A stretch of 64,000 nt of DNA from SAR202 cluster bacterium bin87 (GCA_002238825.1 MPNC01000004.1:301150-365149); one strand, 5' to 3'; numbered from the stretch's first letter, positions 8,011 through 16,002 are shown. Program-made: numbers and translations. The notes: generated by a model not told the origin, from the sequence alone.

Positions 8011-8940
8011 TTAGAAGGGCGGCGAGAACCCGTCCTTCCCCTCGCCCAGTTCTGGGAGCATATCCCGCAGCACTCCGAACACCATCCGGTAGTGCTCCAG
8101 ATACTCCTCCCTGAAGGACTCCCGATCACAACCCAACTTTTCCGCCATCAAGTCGAAGGCTTTATCCCGGGTCCCTGCCAGGAACTTGCCCCGTTGGAAA
8201 TGAAAAGGCTGCGCGATGAACTTTCGAACTCCGGTTTCGTTCAATGCGTCCGCAAAAGCATAGGGACTAGTCACCATCAGCAACGGCGTCATGGTGATGC
8301 AGGTGTCTATCCCTTCCCTCTGAACATCGCCAATCGCCTGCAATCTCACCATGTTCGAGGGACAAAACGGCTCAAACGTGCGCCGGATGTCCTCATCGTC
8401 GGTGGTCACGGTCATGTTGACTTGGACACGCCCGCCCTGCTCCTCAATCTTCTGAAACAGGTCGCAATCCCGCGTCACGGTCGGACTGCGCGTCTGCACG
8501 ACCAGCTTGGGCTTGTGCCGTTCCGCCATGATCTCCAGAATGCCGCGAGTCAGCTTGATCTCCCGCTCCACCGGCTGATATGGGTCCGTCACGCTGCTCA
8601 TATAGATGAGTTTGCCGTCCAGCGACCCCGCCTTGCGCTTCGCCATCAACTCAACGGCGTTCTCCTTGACATCAACCCAGTAGCCCCACGAATCGCGACG
8701 TTTCACGTCCCGGCTGAAAAACGCCGCATAGCAATAGGTACACCCAAAGGAGCAGCCGCTATACGGGTTCAAGGTGAAGTCATACTCCCCCATGAATCCC
8801 GTAGCCCGCGTCAAGATCTCGCGTGCCGGCGCGTAGCAGAGCGCTGTCTCGCCGATCAGGCACGGACGTTCGTCCACCACTTTCGAGCCGTCCTCCTGGA
8901 ACAATGCGGGCTGTATCGGCGCGGCAGACATGGCAATCAA
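8011..8940 (-). CDS. SPL-like radical SAM protein
   Basis: A 309-aa radical S-adenosylmethionine enzyme. The cluster-binding motif CSFGCTYC (Cx3Cx2C) is near residues 63-70, preceded by FTLNPYSG, which is typical of the spore photoproduct lyase-like (SplB/COG1533) group. The remainder shows the usual TIM-barrel features, including YMSSVTDPYQPVE, VVQTRSP and the C-terminal KFIAQPFHFQRG. Enzymes of this group make a 5-deoxyadenosyl radical, and most outside spore formers have no assigned substrate. A second possible start (MSAAPIQP) lies three codons in. The gene begins 4 bp from the 3-prime end of the split methyltransferase, with which it may be co-transcribed. Confidence 0.88.
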   Translation of the reverse strand: MIAMSAAPIQPALFQEDGSKVVDERPCLIGETALCYAPAREILTRATGFMGEYDFTLNPYSGCSFGCTYCYAAFFSRDVKRRDSWGYWVDVKENAVELMAKRKAGSLDGKLIYMSSVTDPYQPVEREIKLTRGILEIMAERHKPKLVVQTRSPTVTRDCDLFQKIEEQGGRVQVNMTVTTDDEDIRRTFEPFCPSNMVRLQAIGDVQREGIDTCITMTPLLMVTSPYAFADALNETGVRKFIAQPFHFQRGKFLAGTRDKAFDLMAEKLGCDRESFREEYLEHYRMVFGVLRDMLPELGEGKDGFSPPF

Positions 8941-9329
8941 CGTTTGCTATAGCACAAGAAAGCTACGTCGTCGCGAAACCATTCCACTGGGCGAGATGTC
9001 AGGAAACTTTCTACGAACTTGGCGTCGTCATTGGCCATTGTCGGCAAATGCGGTTTTACCAGCCGTTCGAAAATCTCCTGCCGATAATTCGTTAAGCCGC
9101 CCAACTCTCCGTCAATTTGCTGCTGCATACGTCCAAACTCGTGCGCCTCGTATCTTGACTGGTATTCATCAACCGGTAGTACCGAATTCGTTCGCGATCT
9201 ACTTTTCGGGTCGTCGTGGCAAGTTGCGAGGACAAAGTTCGGCTGGACGACGTTCACAAGAGAACTCATCGACTCGTGGATCGCTTGCCGATTGTCCTCG
9301 TATACACCGTGTGACAAGCTCAAAAACAT
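8937..9329 (-). CDS. C-terminal part of a split SAM-dependent methyltransferase
   Basis: This 131-codon frame reads like the second half of a class I methyltransferase: MFLSLSHGVYED resembles the strand-4 region, and the end (DDVAFLCYSKR) resembles the last beta-hairpin. It lies in the -1 frame relative to the upstream N-terminal part and stays open upstream of its first ATG, back through the slippery site at 9350-9356. The ATG overlaps the end of the upstream frame, so separate translation by coupling is possible. No ribosome-binding site precedes it. I favour one protein of about 340 aa produced by a frameshift, or a gene recently broken by an indel. Confidence 0.6.
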   Translation of the reverse strand: MFLSLSHGVYEDNRQAIHESMSSLVNVVQPNFVLATCHDDPKSRSRTNSVLPVDEYQSRYEAHEFGRMQQQIDGELGGLTNYRQEIFERLVKPHLPTMANDDAKFVESFLTSRPVEWFRDDVAFLCYSKR

Positions 9330-9970
9330 GGTCGTCCGAGTTGACCGGATTTTCCCGTGAACGGGTCAGAAACGTTATGCGCTTCAATCGACAGCCACCG
9401 GACCTTTATGGCTTTACAGGCAGAAGACAAAGCGTGCAACGAGTTGACGTACTCGTCGTTATCCGTCATACGAGCAAAGCAGTCCCACAGTTTTCGTCCC
9501 AATTGCAACATTGCCGGGCTGCTGTCCATTGACCAAACATTTATCACCGGTAACGGCTTTGGAGGCACTGGAGCCAGATTCAATACTACGTCCGCCAATG
9601 CCAAGGCTGCACCGAACGCCATCGCGCCTGCGCCACAGGCAAAATCCACCACCACCGGGCATTCATCTCTATCTGACAGGCCATTCAGGGCAGCGGGCCA
9701 AGCTTTCAAAAGCTGGTAAACCGACTGTACACGCCTGGGTTGATACCAAAGCAGATATAAAACAGACTCCCAGTCGCCGTACTCAAACGATGTCCCTTGA
9801 CGTAAATCTTGCCCGAAATTCCGCAATGCGCGATGGATGTTCTGTGCAACTTCCTCTCCAGAGCAGTTGTCGCAGAGGCGTTCAAGCTCGGCTCCAGAAA
9901 CCTGGATAATCGATTCTGAAAAAGCTCGTGTCAGCGCATCGCGGCCAATCAGTTTTGCCGTGCCTTCCAT
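9320..9970 (-). CDS. N-terminal part of a split SAM-dependent methyltransferase
   Basis: A 216-aa frame with the SAM-binding motif I VVDFACGAGAMAFG near residue 110, then NVWSMDSSPAML as motif II. The preceding region (about 100 residues) is helical. The frame ends with GKSGQLGRPCF, unlike the core of a methyltransferase, while the expected continuation appears in the -1 frame (8937-9329). At the crossing point (9350-9356) the message reads G GGA AAA in the zero frame, a canonical -1 slippery heptamer. Substrate unknown. The pair probably encodes one enzyme. Sequencing error, pseudogene formation and programmed frameshifting all remain possible. Confidence 0.65.
   Translation of the reverse strand: MEGTAKLIGRDALTRAFSESIIQVSGAELERLCDNCSGEEVAQNIHRALRNFGQDLRQGTSFEYGDWESVLYLLWYQPRRVQSVYQLLKAWPAALNGLSDRDECPVVVDFACGAGAMAFGAALALADVVLNLAPVPPKPLPVINVWSMDSSPAMLQLGRKLWDCFARMTDNDEYVNSLHALSSACKAIKVRWLSIEAHNVSDPFTGKSGQLGRPCF
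9350..9356 (-). other. Candidate -1 frameshift slippery heptamer
   Basis: In the reading frame of the methyltransferase N-terminal part, the codons ACG GGA AAA give the heptamer G GGA AAA, matching the X XXY YYZ rule. A -1 slip leads directly into the open frame of the C-terminal part (next codons ATC CGG TCA). The zero-frame stop follows about ten codons later. Confidence 0.4.
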
Positions 9971-10093
9971 GAGCCGATGTTAGCATATTTGTTCGTACAA
10001 TGCACTCCTCGTAAGCACCAGACAATGATGGCCACCCATCGGGATGCGAAGCCCACCCGGCTCCCGGGTTGGATCAAACCGCAATCAGCTCGG

Positions 10094-10906
10094 CTACTCC
10101 ACCAACCCCGCCACCCGCTCCCCAACCCACTCCTGCACCTCCCCCTCAAACGCCGGCCCCGGCGGTGGTTCGCCATAGCGCGCTTCCTGGTTGTAGCGGG
10201 CAGTGTGGTGGAGCCGGTCCACGATGGCGCCCAAGTCCACTTCCGGCGCGTGGGCCTCGTCCTCGGACCGCAGCGGCAGCGTGAACTTGGGGATCCGCTG
10301 CCGTACCATGAAGGGGTACAGCAACGCGCCCGGGCTCTCCACGCCCCGGCACTCCAGGATGCGGTAATCGCTGGCCGGCGGCGGCGTTTCCAGCGGCATC
10401 GGCTCGCCGCCCCGCAGCAGGTCGATTTCCACCAGGTTGACCAGTCCGGCGACAATCGCCTCGCGCTTGCGGATATATCGGCGGCGACCCTCCCCCGGCC
10501 GCTTGTTGGTAGGGGACAGTACCTCAACCACCGTGACCAGCTCCCGCTCTGGAACCGTTTCCACTCGCAGCCAAAGCACACTGACCTCGCGAGGCATTCT
10601 CACCCTTACCGACACGGCCTCGGCCGGCGGAGCGGCAATCGCGGCGGCCGTATCCCCGCCGGCCGGCGCAACGACGGGAGATTCCCTGGTCACGAGCGCG
10701 TCGGGGATCACGAGGTTCAACTCAGACGTAGCTCCGAAGGGCTCTTCGACCTCCACCCGTCGTTGCAAGGCAATGCGATAATTGTCCGGCAGCTGCGGTC
10801 CCAGAACATCGCGCAGCTGTCCAATTAATCCATTGTGAAAATCCGGCCAGAGATCCGGGCTTTCCAAGTAAGGATTCATCCCCGGGAACGGGTTGTCATA
10901 CTTCAT
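10094..10906 (-). CDS. DUF4058 family protein
   Basis: A 270-aa DUF4058 protein. The signature N-terminus PFPGMNPYLESPDLWPDFHN is present almost as in the consensus, followed by VEVLSPTNKRPGEGRRRYIRKRE around residue 130 and VEIDLLRGG near 155. The last two resemble the core of a restriction-endonuclease-like (PD-(D/E)XK) fold, with VEIDLLR after ExxSPxNK. The family is abundant in Cyanobacteria, Planctomycetes and Chloroflexota, and its function is unknown. The start lies where the PFPGMNPY motif requires it. The gene stands 45 bp upstream of the CoA-binding gene's 3-prime side and may share its transcript. Confidence 0.9.
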   Translation of the reverse strand: MKYDNPFPGMNPYLESPDLWPDFHNGLIGQLRDVLGPQLPDNYRIALQRRVEVEEPFGATSELNLVIPDALVTRESPVVAPAGGDTAAAIAAPPAEAVSVRVRMPREVSVLWLRVETVPERELVTVVEVLSPTNKRPGEGRRRYIRKREAIVAGLVNLVEIDLLRGGEPMPLETPPPASDYRILECRGVESPGALLYPFMVRQRIPKFTLPLRSEDEAHAPEVDLGAIVDRLHHTARYNQEARYGEPPPGPAFEGEVQEWVGERVAGLVE

Positions 10907-10951
10907 GCCGGCCTATCCCCTCGGGCCGCCGCCATCCCGACCGCCGTGAGC

Positions 10952-11377
10952 CTACCCGCCCCGTCGCCGCTTGTGCTGCCGCAGGATGCAGTCGTCCATG
11001 ATCACGCCCAGGCCGGCGTCCCGCGCTCGCTCCGCCGCCGCTTGGTCAACCACCCCGTCCTGCATCCACACGTACCGCGCGCCGATGCTCACCGCGTCGT
11101 CCGTGACGGCGCCGGCAAACTCGCTGCGCCGGAACACGTCCACCAGGTCGATGCTCGAGCCCTCGGCCTGCGCCGCCGCCAGCGCTGCGTCCAGGTCGTC
11201 ATAGGACTGCTCGCCCAGCACGGTCGCGCCCTTCAGCGCCGGGTTGACCGGGATGATCCGGTAGCCCTGCGATTGCATATACGCTGTAACCCCGTGGCTG
11301 GCCCGCGCCGGATTGTCCGACAGACCCACCACGGCGATGGTCTTCACGTTGTCCAGAATCTCGTCAATCAAGTCCAT
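10952..11377 (-). CDS. CoA-binding domain protein (YccU-like)
   Basis: A 141-aa Rossmann-fold protein of the CoA_binding_2 family. The N-terminal nucleotide-binding segment TIAVVGLSDNPARASHGV is followed by YRIIPVNPA and, at the centre, DLVDVFRRSEFA. This central segment matches the core of YccU-type proteins and of succinyl-CoA ligase alpha subunits. Proteins of this size bind CoA or a related nucleotide, but no reaction is established. A basic tail (KRRRGG) closes the protein. The gene reads from just after a palindromic repeat (11389-11465) that separates it from the broken cupin gene. Confidence 0.9.
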   Translation of the reverse strand: MDLIDEILDNVKTIAVVGLSDNPARASHGVTAYMQSQGYRIIPVNPALKGATVLGEQSYDDLDAALAAAQAEGSSIDLVDVFRRSEFAGAVTDDAVSIGARYVWMQDGVVDQAAAERARDAGLGVIMDDCILRQHKRRRGG

Positions 11378-11388
11378 AACTTTTCCTC

Positions 11389-11465
11389 ACATCGATATAC
11401 AGGATGAACAGGATTTCAGGATTGTCATCTGCCAGATCAATCCTGTCCATCCTGTTCATCGATGT
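11389..11465. repeat. Palindromic repeat family C-prime
   Basis: The left arm begins ACATCGATATACAGGATGAA and the right arm ends CCATCCTGTTCATCGATGT, inverted copies of each other around a short spacer. A related, more decayed inverted pair occurs near 22475-22650. It sits between the CoA-binding and cupin genes. Confidence 0.65.
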
Positions 11466-11481
11466 AAAGACTGATTTGTGC

Positions 11482-11932
11482 TCAGCGGCTTGCCGTGCTG
11501 TCGCTGGAGGTGATGGTGATGTGCCCCATGTAGCCGTTGGCCGTGGCGCCGTGCCAATGGTTCTCCCCGGCCTTGATCTGGACCACGTCGCCCACGCCCA
11601 CGTGATGCTCCTCGGACTCGTTGGCCACAATGCCGTTGCCGACCGTGATCACCAGGATCTGGTCGCTGCTGTGCACGTGCCATCCCGTCTGGGCGCCCTT
11701 CTCGAAGTTCACCACGCTGGCGTTGAAAAAGTCGCTCTCCCCCTCGGGGATGATCGGCTGGCGGGGGCGGAGCACATCCCCGCCGCGCCATCCCCGTGCT
11801 GCCGCCGCCGGCCCCCTCGTGGGGGAGGACGGGGTGGGGGGGGCAGTGCACACCCCCGCCGGTCCATCCCGGTACTGCCGCCGCCGTTCCCAGCGGTACA
11901 TGCTCCACGTTCGCAATCCGTACTACGCGCAT
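11482..11932 (-). pseudogene. Cupin-domain protein, frame broken by a 76-bp tandem duplication
   Basis: The C-terminal 100 residues are a clear cupin: WHVHSSDQILVITVGNGIV with metal-binding His residues, then GVGDVVQIKAGENHWHGAT. The native start appears to be the ATG at 11932 (MRVVRIANVEHVPLG), but that frame does not run into the cupin domain. Between them lie two imperfect copies of a 76-bp segment (11733-11808 and 11809-11884). Because 76 is not a multiple of 3, the frame changes. Deleting one copy would restore a continuous protein reading MRVVRIANVEHVPLGTAAAR and then GWRGGDVLRPRQPIIPEGES. As it stands only a frame starting at 11916, with an out-of-frame N-terminus, reaches the cupin. 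Probably a pseudogene or an N-terminally altered protein. Confidence 0.7.
11733..11884. repeat. 76-bp imperfect tandem duplication within the cupin gene
   Basis: The segments 11733-11808 and 11809-11884 align end to end without gaps. By hand about 58 of 76 positions agree, and the last 10 bases (TGCCGCCGC and neighbours) are identical. Both copies lack stop codons in the corresponding frame. The divergence shows that the duplication is not recent. Confidence 0.75.
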
Positions 11933-12006
11933 CTTGATGCCTCCTGTTGTGTTTGTTGTTGGTTGGATTCGGCGTCAGGGGGCTGATTTGTTGAGTTTCG
12001 CTACGG

Positions 12007-12255
12007 TTACTCAGAACATCTACATCCCTCTCCGTGATGAACCAGTTCATCGTCATCAGTGGCTTCAGTACACGGAACGGCCTGAAGTGTTCCATCCACA
12101 ACTCCCTCGAAGGCTTCCACAATAGCAGCCACGAAGTCATCATCGATCTCGGCCCCATCTGGCATGATTTTCTCCAGACCGCCTTTTGTCAGCGGAACCG
12201 CTCCACCCGTGTCCGGGTCAAAGACTCTGATTTCGTGATCACGACTCATCATCAC
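12007..12255 (-). CDS. Small acidic hypothetical protein
   Basis: An 82-aa frame (or 80 aa if the third ATG is used), starting MMMSRDHEIRVFDPDTG. AGAGG lies a few bases upstream of the start. The protein is strongly acidic, with a central predicted helix (EIDDDFVAAIVEAFEGVV) and a Cys-containing tail (HHGEGCRCSE) that could bind a metal. I do not recognise a family. The codon usage and the ribosome-binding site support a real gene, but the length is marginal. It stands alone between the cupin pseudogene and a repeat-rich region. Confidence 0.5.
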   Translation of the reverse strand: MMMSRDHEIRVFDPDTGGAVPLTKGGLEKIMPDGAEIDDDFVAAIVEAFEGVVDGTLQAVPCTEATDDDELVHHGEGCRCSE

Positions 12256-12376
12256 ACCTCTTGGGTAGGCTCAAGGGTTTAGGACATACTGCACTACACT
12301 CTATCAGCTCCGACGGTATGCCCTAAACCACTCTGCCCGCCTGCGCAGGGCCTTTCCAAAGTCGTTACCGGCGACA

Positions 12377-12640
12377 ATCAATTGTCAGGATCAGGACTCA
12401 CTGGATTATCGGATTTTCAGGATTGTGGTCATACTCAGCGCCATCTACTCTCTCACGCGTGCCCAGTTTCACTCGTACTGTCATTGCGAGCGAAGCGTGG
12501 CAATCTCGTGATGGCAGCCGGGGTCTCTTGCAGCAACGAGGTCGCCATGTCGCCGCGCTCCTCGCGATGACAAACTGGGTACGCGTGAGCATCTACTCCA
12601 TCTTGATAATCCCTCAATCCGACAAATCCTGATTCTGACG
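12377..12640. repeat. Palindromic repeat family C, split by MITE-A copy 2
   Basis: The left arm (from about 12377: TGTCAGGATCAGGACTCA, then GGATTATCGGATTTTCAGG) and the right arm (ending AATCCTGATTCTGACG) are inverted copies. They would form one element if the 139-bp MITE-A and one 9-bp duplication were removed. Similar whole elements lie at 24097-24208 and 60339-60450. Confidence 0.65.
12451..12589. mobile_element. MITE-A copy 2, full length, 9-bp target duplication
   Basis: The best-preserved copy: outer ends CTCACGCGTGCCCAGTTT and AAACTGGGTACGCGTGAG are inverted repeats with one mismatch, and the inner arms are GTCATTGCGAGCGAAGCG and GCTCCTCGCGATGAC. The perfect direct repeat CATCTACTC flanks it at 12442-12450 and 12590-12598. 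It is inserted in a family C repeat. A stray 17-base end of the other MITE-A subtype (CAGGGCCTTTCCAAAGT) lies at 12346-12362. Confidence 0.9.
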
Positions 12641-12678
12641 AAGACTTTGGAAGGTCCCCGCCGCGCTGCCTTCCGTTC

Positions 12679-13581
12679 CTACTTCACCGGAACCGGAATC
12701 CCGGCGACTTTGATCGGCACGCTACCCACGGTGTTCCGGCTGGTGAAGTACAGCGTCTTCCAGTCGGACCCGCCGAAGCACAGGTTCGTCGTCGCCGGCT
12801 GCCCGTGCACCACGATGCCCAGCGTCTCGCCGCCCGCGTTCATGATGTGCAGGCCACCGCTGCCGCCGCAGTAGACGTTGCCCTCAACGTCCACTTTCAT
12901 CCCGTCCGGCACGCCTTCCCGCTCGCCGCGCAGGTCCTTGAACAGGCGGTCCGACGCCAGGGCCACCGACCCGTCGTCCTGCACGTCAAAGGCGCGGATG
13001 ATGCCCCGACGCGAGTCGTTGATGTAGAGAACCGTCTCGTCCGGATTGAAGGCCAGCCCGTTGGGCACCACGAAGTCAGACACCAGCAGCGTCAGCGTGC
13101 CCAGGTCCGGCGAAATGCGGTACACGCCCGAGATGGTCTGCTCCCACTGCTCCCGCGGCCGCCGGAACGTCCACGGATCGGTGAAGTAGATGCTGCCGTC
13201 CGACTTGACCACCACGTCGTTGGGGCGGTTCAGCTGCCGGCCCTGGAACTGGTTGGCCAGCACCGTCGTCGACCCGTCGTGCTCCAGCCTGCTGACCCTG
13301 CGGCCGTCGTGCTCGGCCGCGATCAGGCGACCCTGCTGGTCGCGGGTCAGCCCGTTGTGCCGGTTCACCGGCTCGGCCTCCACGGTCACGCCCGAGCCGG
13401 GGGTGTACCGCATGCGCCGGTTGTTATGGATGTCGCTGAACAGCAGGTAGCCGCCGTCGCTCCACCACAGCGGACCTTCAGCAGGGCCTTCCCCGCCTCC
13501 GAACCCAGACCCGTGTTCCTCGATGGGTGCGTCGGTGTCGATGATGGCGTCCAGGGCGGAAGACAACTTTTCGATTGGCAT
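12679..13581 (-). CDS. SMP-30/gluconolactonase family protein
   Basis: A 300-aa six-bladed beta-propeller of the SMP-30/gluconolaconase/LRE family, which hydrolyses sugar lactones or organophosphate esters in a calcium- or zinc-dependent way. I start it at the ATG at 13581, preceded by GGAGG seven bases upstream; the open frame continues 165 codons upstream only because it runs through MITE-A repeats. Metal ligands expected for the family are visible: GFGGGEGPAEGPLWW with its Glu, NRPNDVVVKSDGSIYFTDP with Asn-Asp, and VVPNGLAFNPDETVLYINDS with Asn and the catalytic Asp. GVPDGMKVDVEGNVYCGG follows. No signal peptide is seen. A lactonase in sugar or sugar-acid catabolism is likely. Confidence 0.92.
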   Translation of the reverse strand: MPIEKLSSALDAIIDTDAPIEEHGSGFGGGEGPAEGPLWWSDGGYLLFSDIHNNRRMRYTPGSGVTVEAEPVNRHNGLTRDQQGRLIAAEHDGRRVSRLEHDGSTTVLANQFQGRQLNRPNDVVVKSDGSIYFTDPWTFRRPREQWEQTISGVYRISPDLGTLTLLVSDFVVPNGLAFNPDETVLYINDSRRGIIRAFDVQDDGSVALASDRLFKDLRGEREGVPDGMKVDVEGNVYCGGSGGLHIMNAGGETLGIVVHGQPATTNLCFGGSDWKTLYFTSRNTVGSVPIKVAGIPVPVK

Positions 13582-13724
13582 AAGTGCGCCTCCTGTTGTG
13601 TCCGGCGTCCGTTCCGGCGGACCGGTGACGTCCGGGATATTGACGTAGCTCGCGGCGCCATTGTATGCCCGCCAATCGGGCCGCGCAAACCACCCGGAAA
13701 CCCGCGCCCGCGGCTTCACCGCCC

Positions 13725-13857
13725 CTCGCGTGCCTGGTTCCACCGGAATCGTCATTGCGAGCGAAGCGCGGCAATCTCGTCGGGGCAAGGAACGCTGCTG
13801 CGGGAACGACATCGCCCCGTCGCTTCTCTCCTCGCGATGACAAACTGCCCACGCCCG
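13725..13857. mobile_element. MITE-A copy 3
   Basis: Left arm GTCATTGCGAGCGAAGCG and right arm CTCCTCGCGATGACAAACTG around a spacer containing GGGGCAAGGAACGCTGCTGC. With copy 4 it forms a tandem pair with a period of about 170 bp, which points to duplication of the element together with its flank rather than to two insertions. No target duplication is visible. Confidence 0.7.
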
Positions 13858-14070
13858 GCGATGACAAAACGCGCACGCCCACGCTCCACCGCCCCACGCG
13901 TGCCCGGTTCCACCGGAACCGTCATTGCGAGCGCAACGCGGCAATCTCGTTGGGGCAAGGGACGCTACTGCAGGAACGAGATCGCCGCGTCGCTTCTCTT
14001 CTCGCGATGACACAATGCGCACGCCCGGCGATGACACAATGCGCACGCCCGGCGATGACAAAATGCGTAC
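13857..14070. repeat. MITE-A copy 4 and 24-bp tandem repeats
   Basis: MITE-A copy 4 occupies about 13894-14023 (arms GTCATTGCGAGCGCAACG and TTCTCGCGATGACACAATG). It is preceded by one copy and followed by two further copies of a ~24-bp unit CGATGACAMAATGCGCACGC and CCGG, which derives from the element's right end. The 680-bp gap between the lactonase and permease genes holds these repeats and, from 14080 to 14262, no recognisable feature except the permease leader. Confidence 0.6.
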
Positions 14071-14262
14071 GCCCACGCCTCACCGCCCCTTGCGTTTTCC
14101 CGCAGACGCCGGGTGACGACACGATATCTGTCTCCCAATGATGTTGCGCGATTGACACGCGGGATAAGATACTTGCGTTCGCATAAGGTCGGATAATGAC
14201 TGCATAAGACTTGCCCAAAACGGGACGACGATAACACCACACATGTATTTGGAGCGTGACCC

Positions 14263-16002
14263 TTGGCTGCATCACCTGTGAACGAACACATCCGTTACGA
14301 ACCGGACGAACACCCCCCCGCTCTGCTCACCATCGGGGCCGGCTTCCAGGCCGCCCTGCTGATCGTCGGGGGGATAGTGCTGGGCGTCGTCATCGTCTTC
14401 CGCATCGCCGATCAGCCCGCAAGCTACATCGCCTGGGGCGTCTTCGCCGCCCTCCTGATCAGCGGCATCACCACCATCCTCCAGTCCGCCCGCCTCTGGC
14501 GCATCGGCGCCGGACACATCCTGATGATGGGCACCTCCGGCGCATTCTTCGCCGTGTGCGTCGCCGCGCTGATCCAGGGCGGCCCGGCCCTGATGGCCAG
14601 CCTCGTCGTCGTTTCCGCCCTGTTCCAGTTCGCCCTGGCCGCTCGTCTCTCCGTGCTGCGCAGCGTCTTCACTCCGGTGGTTTCCGGCACCGTGATCATG
14701 CTCATCGCCGCCACCATCATGCCCATCGTGTTCGACATGCTCAGCGACGCTCCGGAAGGCACCGCCTCCATGGCTCCGCCCCTGGTGGCCGCGGTCACGA
14801 TTCTGGTCGTCGTCGTCCTCGTCCTGCGCGCCCCGGCGTCATTGCGGTTGTGGTCCCCCGTCGCCGGTATCGTCGTCGGCTGCGCGGTATCCGCCCCCTT
14901 CGGCATGTACGACGTGCAGTACGTCAAGGATGCTCCCTGGTTTGGCGTGCCCTTCAGCGCCTGGCCCCGCTTCGACTTCACCCCCGGTGTGGAGTTCTGG
15001 GCTCTGCTGCCCGCCTTCATCGTCGTGACCATCGTCGGCGCCATCGAGACCATCGGCGACGGCGTTGCCATCCAGCGGGTCTCCCGCCGACGTCCCCAGG
15101 CCACCGACTACCGCGTCGTGCAGGGCGCCCTCAACACCGACGGCGTGGGCAACCTCCTGTCCGGCCTAGCCGGCACGCTGCCCAACACCACCTACTCCAC
15201 CAGCATTTCCCTCGCTGAGGTCACGGGCATCGCCGCCCGTCGCGTCGGCATCGTGGTCGGCGTCATCTTCATCATCCTGGCATTCTTCCCCAAGGCGACG
15301 GCCCTCCTCATCGCCATCCCTTCGCCGGTTGCCGCCGCCTACGTGGGACTACTGATCGCCCTGCTCTTCGTCCAGGGATTGCGCATCATCGTCCAGGATG
15401 GGCTGGACCACCGCAAGGCCACCGTGGCCGGCGTCGCCTTCTGGACCGGCGTGGGGTTCCAGAACGGCGTCATCTTCCCGGATCTGCTCGGAGAGGGCTT
15501 CCTCGGCGTCCTGCTCGGCAACGGGATGACCTCCGGCGCCATCGTCGCGGTGGCTCTCATGGCCTTCGTCGAGTTCAGCAAGCCCCGTCGCCGCCGCCTG
15601 CGCGTGCCGATGAACGACGACACCGCCCAGCAGGTGGACGACTTCCTCCGCGCCTTCGCCTCGCGCATCAACTGGAACGGCGACGCTGCCGACCGCCTCG
15701 CCGCCGCCGGCGAGGAGACCCTGGTCATCCTCTCGCAAAGCGACGACGACTCCGAACCGGACGATTCCCCTCGCCGGCTCGCCGTCAGCGCCCGTCGCGA
15801 GGGCAACAACGTGGACCTGGAGTTCATCTCATCCCTGGAGGGCGAAAACGTCGAGGACCGGCTCACCTACCTCAGCGCCCTGCCCACGGTGCCCGACGAC
15901 GGCGAGGTCTCCTACCGCCTCCTGCGCCACTACGCCTCATCCGTCCGCCACCAGAAGTACCACGGCCTCGACGTGGTAACCGTCAGCGTAGCCGCCGCTT
16001 GA
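14263..16002 (+). CDS. NCS2/SLC23-type permease with C-terminal GHKL-like domain (copy 1)
   Basis: The 579-aa product starts at a TTG with GGAGCG nine bases upstream. Residues 20-450 form about 12-14 hydrophobic segments of the nucleobase-ascorbate/xanthine-uracil permease type, including the family-typical FTPVVSGTVIMLIA and, near residue 265, AIETIGDGVAIQRVS followed by GLGNLLSGLAGTLPNT-like sequence. Such proteins import purines, pyrimidines or related compounds with protons or sodium. Residues 450-579 form a soluble domain resembling the RsbW-type ATPase fold (AADRLAAAGEETLVIL, then a beta-rich end). The N-box asparagine is missing, so ATP binding is doubtful. The second permease copy begins 248 bp downstream. 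Substrate unknown. Confidence 0.85.
   Translation: MAASPVNEHIRYEPDEHPPALLTIGAGFQAALLIVGGIVLGVVIVFRIADQPASYIAWGVFAALLISGITTILQSARLWRIGAGHILMMGTSGAFFAVCVAALIQGGPALMASLVVVSALFQFALAARLSVLRSVFTPVVSGTVIMLIAATIMPIVFDMLSDAPEGTASMAPPLVAAVTILVVVVLVLRAPASLRLWSPVAGIVVGCAVSAPFGMYDVQYVKDAPWFGVPFSAWPRFDFTPGVEFWALLPAFIVVTIVGAIETIGDGVAIQRVSRRRPQATDYRVVQGALNTDGVGNLLSGLAGTLPNTTYSTSISLAEVTGIAARRVGIVVGVIFIILAFFPKATALLIAIPSPVAAAYVGLLIALLFVQGLRIIVQDGLDHRKATVAGVAFWTGVGFQNGVIFPDLLGEGFLGVLLGNGMTSGAIVAVALMAFVEFSKPRRRRLRVPMNDDTAQQVDDFLRAFASRINWNGDAADRLAAAGEETLVILSQSDDDSEPDDSPRRLAVSARREGNNVDLEFISSLEGENVEDRLTYLSALPTVPDDGEVSYRLLRHYASSVRHQKYHGLDVVTVSVAAA

Noticed and set aside
7899..8129. A 76-aa minus-strand frame between the DUF1800 and radical SAM genes
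   Set aside because: It overlaps the end of the radical SAM gene in another frame and lacks a ribosome-binding site.
11709..12158. A 149-aa minus-strand frame across the cupin duplication and the 12007 gene
   Set aside because: It reads the duplicated GC-rich segment and the small acidic gene out of frame and has no coding character.
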